This document shows positions 59,690 to 64,000 of a DNA stretch of 64,000 bases, in pieces. The stretch is from positions 11,972,099 through 12,036,098 of the forward strand of contig JAJEKV010000032.1 in the NCBI GenBank assembly GCA_021234155.1, given 5' to 3'. Below the pieces are notes generated by a model. The model did not search any database. It worked only from the letters and a program-made list of their open reading frames with translations, and was not told the DNA's origin. The DNA is from Isoetes taiwanensis. Taxonomy: Eukaryota; Streptophyta; Lycopodiopsida; Isoetales; Isoetaceae. Numbering within the stretch: position 1 is the first letter of the stretch; every line of letters starts with the position of its first letter. Position numbers and translations under genes: made by a program.

Positions 59690-60109
59690 GCATCTAGTTT
59701 GCAGCCGTGGCACATTAGAATTCGCTTCAAAGTTTCTATTTGTATGGAACCAAGATGAATGCACAAATATAGGGTTGTCGATCAAGAATAAGCCCGTTTT
59801 CTTGAAGGAATTGAGTAAGGTTTACCGTGCGTTTCCAAGGTTTGGGGTTGAGAATACCCTGCTCATGGACGACAGCAAATACAAGTCTTACTACAATGAA
59901 AAAATACAATCATTTGTCCAAATACATTCGATTCAAGTACAGTTGATGGTCAAAGGTTGAATACTACATTAAAGGATTGGCTGACAAGGCTACTTAAGGG
60001 GAACAGTGTTCTTAGGTATGTTAAGAGTAACCCAATGTATAATGTGTACGACATAGAAATGTTTCAGAAAGCTTTAAAGCTGTTGGATAGATACAGGAAA
60101 ACAGAGTGA
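59690..60109 (+). pseudogene. Second FCP1/NIF-like region, C-terminal half
   Basis: From about 59698: CSRGTLEFASKFLFVWNQDE, LSIKNKPVFLKELSKVYRAF, GVENTLLMDDSKYKSYYNEK (the acidic MDD block), then after a one-base shift near 59935 FDSSTVDGQRLNTTLKDWLT and YDIEMFQKALKLLDRYRKTE, stop TGA at 60107. The N-terminal half with the catalytic DxNG block is absent on this side and would be expected left of 51887 if the 7.7-kb element interrupted it; I did not find it there. It differs clearly in sequence from the FCP1-like gene at 54.8-55.6 kb. Confidence 0.75.
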
Positions 60110-60319
60110 TCAAAATATGATTATGTGACATTGATTGCAATGAATAAAACTCCGTTGTTAAGTTTTGACTTTTTGGTACTATTGTCTTCAAGTTCTTGTG
60201 CTATGGATGCTGTTTGTTTGCCTTTGGTCTACAGCTCCAAGAAGATGGCACCGAGCGGGTTGTCATCACTGGTAAAGCTTCCTTTGGATGTATTTGATGG
60301 TAAGCATTCTAGATAAAGC

Positions 60320-61205
60320 TGGTTCTTGGTACAACAACCAGTTGATCGATCTTTACATACGGTAGGTCCTCAAGTGCTAATTGCTTTTCATTTGAGTCCA
60401 TTCACTTGCATATAATTGCAGGTGCATGAATCAATTTATGGAGATACATGAGGTGTCCACTCTCTGTTACTTCTTCGATCCACTCTTCTACTCGGTTTTG
60501 AACAGAAGAAGTAACAAAATAGTGGGATTCATATTAGATATAGATTTTGAAGTCTGTGAATGCCTGTTCAATCCTGCATCTCATGGTCACCACTGGACTA
60601 TGTATCTCATTGTTGGTGTTGGGGTAAGAAATAAAATATGTGAGCCAGACATCTCCTATTTTGACAGCATAGGCCTCTTTGCAGGGATAGAGCGAGTGCA
60701 AAGGTTTGTAGGTGTGTCTTAATATTTGCCCAACCAATTATTTTTTGCATGCTTAAGGATGTTAGTTTGCCTTTGTAGGTTTATGAAGAATCTACAAAAA
60801 CGCCTAAAGATTAACAACCAAGTGGAAGTAAAGAAAATATGTAGAAGGCCAATACAAGTGGATAGATGCTTGTGCAGGCTAGCGATCTATTGTTTTATAA
60901 GCAAGTTTTTGGGAGGACTACACAATGGAGTAGACATTATGGCAGAATAAGTACGCTATATCAGTATTATTGCGCTCAAACTTTACCAAAACATGCTGAT
61001 CCTTCCATTTATGATGCAGGCAGCTGATATTTCTAAATCTAAGCTGTCTATGATTACTGAGTTCTTGAATGAAGGTCTGATATTGACTAGTAGTGGCAAT
61101 GAGAATGACATAACGAACCTTATAACACACCATGTACTACGGGACAGAAGTCCTGATTGTGAAATTATACATGATTATAATGCATTTTTCAAGTCTATAT
61201 TTTGA
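60320..61205 (+). pseudogene. ULP1-type SUMO/ubiquitin-like protease (C48)
   Basis: ULP1 family cysteine proteases remove SUMO-like modifiers. Probable exons: about 60318-60361 (GSWYNNQLIDLYIR, the W-L-N-D-x2-I entry), 60422-60705 (FDPLFYSVL, ASHGHHWTMYLIVGVG with catalytic His, DISYFDSIGLF with catalytic Asp), about 60779-60948 (KRLKINNQVEVKK, RRPIQVDRCLCRLAIYCFIS with oxyanion Gln and catalytic Cys), and 61020-61205 (SKLSMITEFLNEGLILTSSG to the stop TGA). His-Asp-Gln-Cys are all present, though the usual D-C-G reads L-C-R. A one-base loss is suspected around 60630. Plus strand, downstream of the FCP1-like region; ULP1 domains are known as passengers of several plant DNA transposons. Confidence 0.75.
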
Positions 61206-61429
61206 ACAACTTTCGTGTAATGAACGTACAACACATTCACTACTTGATGATCAAATGTGTATAACGCTGGTGGAGTTCAAATCTCCTAGTTGACATCATT
61301 TTAATTGCAACATTAAAGTGTCAAAGAAAAGAAGTTACTACAGAGGGTAATGGACTCAAGATAGAGATCAAGGAAGTTCTGGACTTCTTAAAATCAGCAA
61401 GAAGGGAAATACACTTAGAATTGACTGTT

Positions 61430-61575
61430 TGCACCATGTTGCCATCACACGTATCATATTGGCATCATATGCACCATGTTGGCACCGCATGCGATACAGA
61501 AGGCAACACAGTTTGCATCACAAGAGACACCATATTGCCATTACATCCACCCTGTCGACACCACACTTAGAATGA
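61430..61575. repeat. Degenerate tandem repeat around CACCATGTTGCCATCACA
   Basis: Six or so diverged units of roughly 22 bases (GCACCATGTTGGCACCGCAT, ACACCATATTGCCATTACAT and similar) lie between the ULP1 gene and the convergent transposase end. Confidence 0.6.
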
Positions 61576-61629
61576 AGTTGAAAAATACACTTAGAAAAGT
61601 TGATATACTTAGAAAAAATGGAATGACAA

Positions 61630-62010
61630 TTATTTGTCATCAGACAAGACATCTGGTAAGTTATTAAGTATTTTCGCCTCATCAACAGGATCTAATCTGA
61701 AGATGGTTCCCTTGCCCTTAGCACGTTTTCTTTGCTCTAATGGAACTCTGATGGCACAGATCTATGTGGAGAACACTAAACCCTTTGGATCATTTATGCA
61801 CAACTCATATTCTGCAGTTGATTTGGGCCCTTCCGATACTAGATACCTTCTATAACACTCTCACCACCAGCAAGGTACTATTTTGGTTTAGTGCACACAA
61901 GCAACCAGAATTCAGTGCCCTCTTTATTACCTTTAGGTGCAGCCACTACAAAATTGTCTCCAATTCTGACTCCATTGTTTGGGGTCTGGGTTCGGGAACT
62001 CCTGCAAGAC
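61630..62010 (-). pseudogene. C-terminus of a second, related transposase
   Basis: Minus strand. 62005-61865: NNGVRIGDNFVVAAPKGNK and GTEFWLLVCTKPK. 61850-61630: RRYLVSEGPKSTAEYELCIN, GLVFST, an in-frame TAG, ICAIRVPLEQRKR, GTIFRLDPVDEAKILN, stop TAA 61632-61630. It parallels the end of the transposase at 55.9 kb (GDNFVFVVEG, DFYVVKCVKSR, HHVSAIKFEM). Its upstream part is cut off by the LTR that begins at 62018. Confidence 0.65.
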
Positions 62011-62017
62011 AGCCCTC

Positions 62018-62568
62018 TGTGAGGACCCTTGGATCTAACAGGAGAATCCGGAAGCTATGTCACGCGGGATTTGCAAAAAGAACAAGGAAGAGAGAACGGA
62101 AAGCAAAGAGAACAATGAGATCACAACAATGAGAATAACTTCCTTTATGTCAATGAAGATACATGAGCTCTCGCAATCGAGAGAAAACTGAAGTGAGACA
62201 AGACTCAAAACTCATCTAAAAAACTCATGTGCTAGCTCTACTCATATATATAGTACAATGGCCTTTGGCCCAATATAGACACTCTGACTGATTTCGGTGC
62301 CGACTCCTGAAAGGAGGCCTGATTTGCAGGAATGCTAGCGGTGCCTCTTGAAATGCCTGAAATCTCGCTGACGCTGACGCAGGCGGTGACGAGCCGTCAC
62401 TTGTCTGAGCGCCTCCTCTTGACGCCAGGTGTGGTCTTTGTCTGCGTGGTCTGCTTGGTCTTCTGTGGGGCCTTTGACGACTGACCCGTGCCTGGCTGTG
62501 GATCCTTGGCCTTGACTTGGTCCGTCGTATGCATGAATAGTCCTGTACCAGGAGGCACAGGACTAACA
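62018..62568 (-). repeat. 3' LTR of a retroelement entering from the right edge
   Basis: 551 bp, TGTGAGGACC...GGACTAACA on the plus strand (TGTTAGTCC start on the coding strand). It has a TATATATA promoter box (minus, 62244-62251) and is preceded on the coding strand by a polypurine tract. The matching 5' LTR would lie beyond position 64000. Confidence 0.8.
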
Positions 62569-62580
62569 CTCCCCCCAACC
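62569..62580 (-). other. Polypurine tract
   Basis: The minus strand reads GGTTGGGGGGAG directly before the LTR start TGTTAGTCC. Confidence 0.85.
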
Positions 62581-63021
62581 AAACGACACTCAGTTTGAAG
62601 AAAAGGAGGAAGTGTTTCGGATGGCGGGAACCTAGCAGTTTGAAAGTGATCCTCACGGGAATGAGGACGGGCACCATTGTGATAATTGCCAATGAGATCC
62701 TGACGTACTTGAAGAGCTTCTGGAGTGTTAAGCCCAAGGGCAGGATGAGCGTCAAGGAGAAATCCTGAGCGGACCATGTCCTCAAGGGCAGCATGGTCCT
62801 CAGAAGGAACGAACTGGCACTCCATGAGAAGGCAGGTCTGAAGGCCGAAGGCACTGGCGCTGGCATTCGGGTTGCAATAAAAGATGGGACGCTGCCGATT
62901 TAAGGAGCTGACCAGGATGCACTTGAGAGCAGCATAGAAGCCGGCTTGACGGTGAACAGAAGGATCCGGGGAGATGGCGGCATTTTGCAAGAAGGTATCA
63001 AGACCATGAAGAGCATCAGCA

Positions 63022-63026
63022 GGCCG
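63022..63026. repeat. Target-site duplication of the TRIM, left copy
   Basis: GGCCG, repeated at 63481-63485. Confidence 0.9.
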
Positions 63027-63480
63027 TGTAACATTCCTAACCGACATGCCCTTAACCAACTGGGCAAAACCATCTAGACATTTATGAGTAGTCGCTTCTA
63101 CCCATTTATGCCGATGTCTCGGGAACGCTTCACAGGCACATTCAAGGATCAAATACTCGAGCGGTCTACCATGGGCCCGTTACAGTCTCTCCCACTAGAA
63201 CTATGCTCGTCCTCGAGCATCCAAGGCTATACCATGTCACAATGATTACCAAGTCTTTGCAAATTACCCATGCATATAGGCACCCATGGAGACTCGAACT
63301 CGAGACCTGCTCTGATACCAACTATAACATTCCTAACCGACATGCCCTTAACCAACTGGGCAAAACCATCTAGACATTTATGAGTAGTCGCTTCTACCCA
63401 TTTATGCCGATGTCTCGGGAACGCTTCACAGGCACATTCAAGGATCAAATACTCGAGCGGTCTACCATGGGCCCGTTACA
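63027..63480 (-). mobile_element. TRIM (miniature LTR retrotransposon), 454 bp
   Basis: Two 158-bp direct repeats (63027-63184, 63323-63480), apparently identical except TGTAAC versus TATAAC at the left end. A 138-bp core has a primer-binding site on the minus strand, TGGTATCAGAGC at 63320-63309, two bases from the 5' LTR and complementary to the 3' end of initiator tRNA-Met. A purine-rich GTGGGAGAGAC precedes the 3' LTR. It has no coding capacity and depends on enzymes in trans. GGCCG flanks both sides. Near-identical LTRs indicate recent insertion. Confidence 0.92.
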
Positions 63481-63485
63481 GGCCG
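63481..63485. repeat. Target-site duplication of the TRIM, right copy
   Basis: GGCCG. One copy of it rejoins the interrupted frame as GGT TGG CAA CGG CCT GCT. Confidence 0.9.
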
Positions 63486-64000
63486 TTGCCAACCACGCTC
63501 ATTTGCAATATAGATCCAATTTGCCGTAGAGTCCAAGGTGGCATTATCCTCCCAAGTGGAACGGCGAACAAACCGTGGATCCCACCGGAGATCCGTCGAG
63601 ATCTGAGGAGGAGTCCACCCAGCTTAGCCGTCCAAAACCTTGGTCCAAAACGGAAGACGCCATTCAGAAGAGAGAAACCGGGGTCGTGGAGGGACTCCTA
63701 AGGAAGCATACGGAGAGGGAGCCATACCCGTGGGTGTGGGTTGCTGAGCTATGTCCCTGAATTCCCGAACAAGATCTTGATCAAGAGCACGACACCAATG
63801 GTCCCACTCTGAAGCAGAGAGTTGAATATAGACAGGAGGATTAACCCAACCTGTAGGTATGGTCTTGCTTTCCAGAAGGCACGCAATTGATTGTAGCCGC
63901 TCAAGTGTTGCATATAAATTTGTGCAAACTCAAGATCCTCAGGATGCGCTAGATTTCTCCGTACCTGTGCCAATGTTTCAGCCTGCCACAGAGGTAAGTG

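Larger units (their letters stand above)
62397..63973 (-). pseudogene. Unidentified 3'-terminal ORF of the LTR element, split by a TRIM
   Basis: I do not recognise the protein. Pieces in order on the minus strand: AQVRRNLAHPEDLEFAQIYM and LSGYNQLRAFWKARPYLQ (63973-63860), a frameshift near 63855, GWVNPPVYIQLSASEWDHWC, ALDQDLVREFRDIAQQPTP and LSSEWRLPFWTKVLDG, a stop near 63625, then WDPRFVRRSTWEDNATLDST and ANWIYIANERGWQR up to the TRIM at 63480. Beyond the TRIM (below 63027): PADALHGLDTFLQNAAI, VHRQAGFYAALKCILVSSL, CLLMECQFVPSEDHAALEDM and LNTPEALQVRQDLIGNYHNG, running through the polypurine tract into the LTR, with the stop at 62397. It is next to the 3' LTR, where RT/RNase H or integrase would be expected, but shows no pol, CCHC or transmembrane signal. 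It could be an extra ORF or a captured gene. Confidence 0.6.

Noticed and set aside
63285-63325. tRNA gene
   Set aside because: The match is to the reverse complement of the tRNA-Met 3' end and sits two bases from an LTR: a primer-binding site. No cloverleaf can be completed.

Overview
The window is nuclear DNA of a land plant with a large, transposon-rich genome. A fern, gymnosperm or similar is plausible, and a flowering plant is not excluded. Intron-containing host genes lie 10-25 kb apart in AT-rich sequence, separated by nested retroelements and DNA transposons. Every assignment comes from reading the sequence and its translations. No database search was run.

Layout. 0.4-2.7 kb: 3' end of a Ty3/Gypsy element (integrase tail, chromodomain, PPT, LTR). 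3.2-6.7 kb: a GC-rich, decayed non-LTR element ending in (CCTT)6. 8.46-8.81 kb: one end of a CACTA-type transposon with a 12-bp subterminal array. 8.8-15.8 kb: a near full-length but inactive Gypsy element on the minus strand, same family as the first. 16.2-17.7 kb: intact RPB8 (shared RNA polymerase subunit). 19.98-25.99 kb: a full-length decayed L1-type LINE with a 12-13 bp target duplication, flanked at a distance by two inverted copies of a ~0.65-0.73 kb repeat. 26.3 and 29.9 kb: two MITEs. 32.2-34.2 kb: an unrecognised spliced gene on the minus strand. 34.5-37.4 kb: two Gypsy fragments tail to tail. 37.9-39.5 kb: a broken Mutator-like transposase. 40.3-40.7 kb: a lactate dehydrogenase pseudogene fragment. 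42.1-44.9 kb: intact DDX3/Ded1-type DEAD-box helicase with an unusual N-terminal SGW repeat array. 44.9-51.9 kb: little that can be assigned.

The most interesting part is 51.9-62.0 kb. A 7.7-kb DNA transposon (29-bp terminal inverted repeats, 4-bp target duplication) carries three genes: a plus-strand protein with coiled coil and zinc finger, a plus-strand FCP1/NIF-like (HAD-fold) protein, and a convergent minus-strand transposase with a DDE-like core. It appears to sit inside a second element with the same design. To its right lie a second FCP1-like coding region, a ULP1-type cysteine protease with its catalytic residues, and a second convergent transposase C-terminus. The 4-bp target duplication and transposase motifs suggest a Sola-like superfamily (inference). 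The MITE at 26.3 kb shares the terminal repeat.

The last 2 kb hold the 3' end of an LTR retroelement (LTR, PPT, unidentified ORF). That ORF is interrupted by a young 454-bp TRIM whose removal, with one copy of its 5-bp target duplication, rejoins the reading frame.
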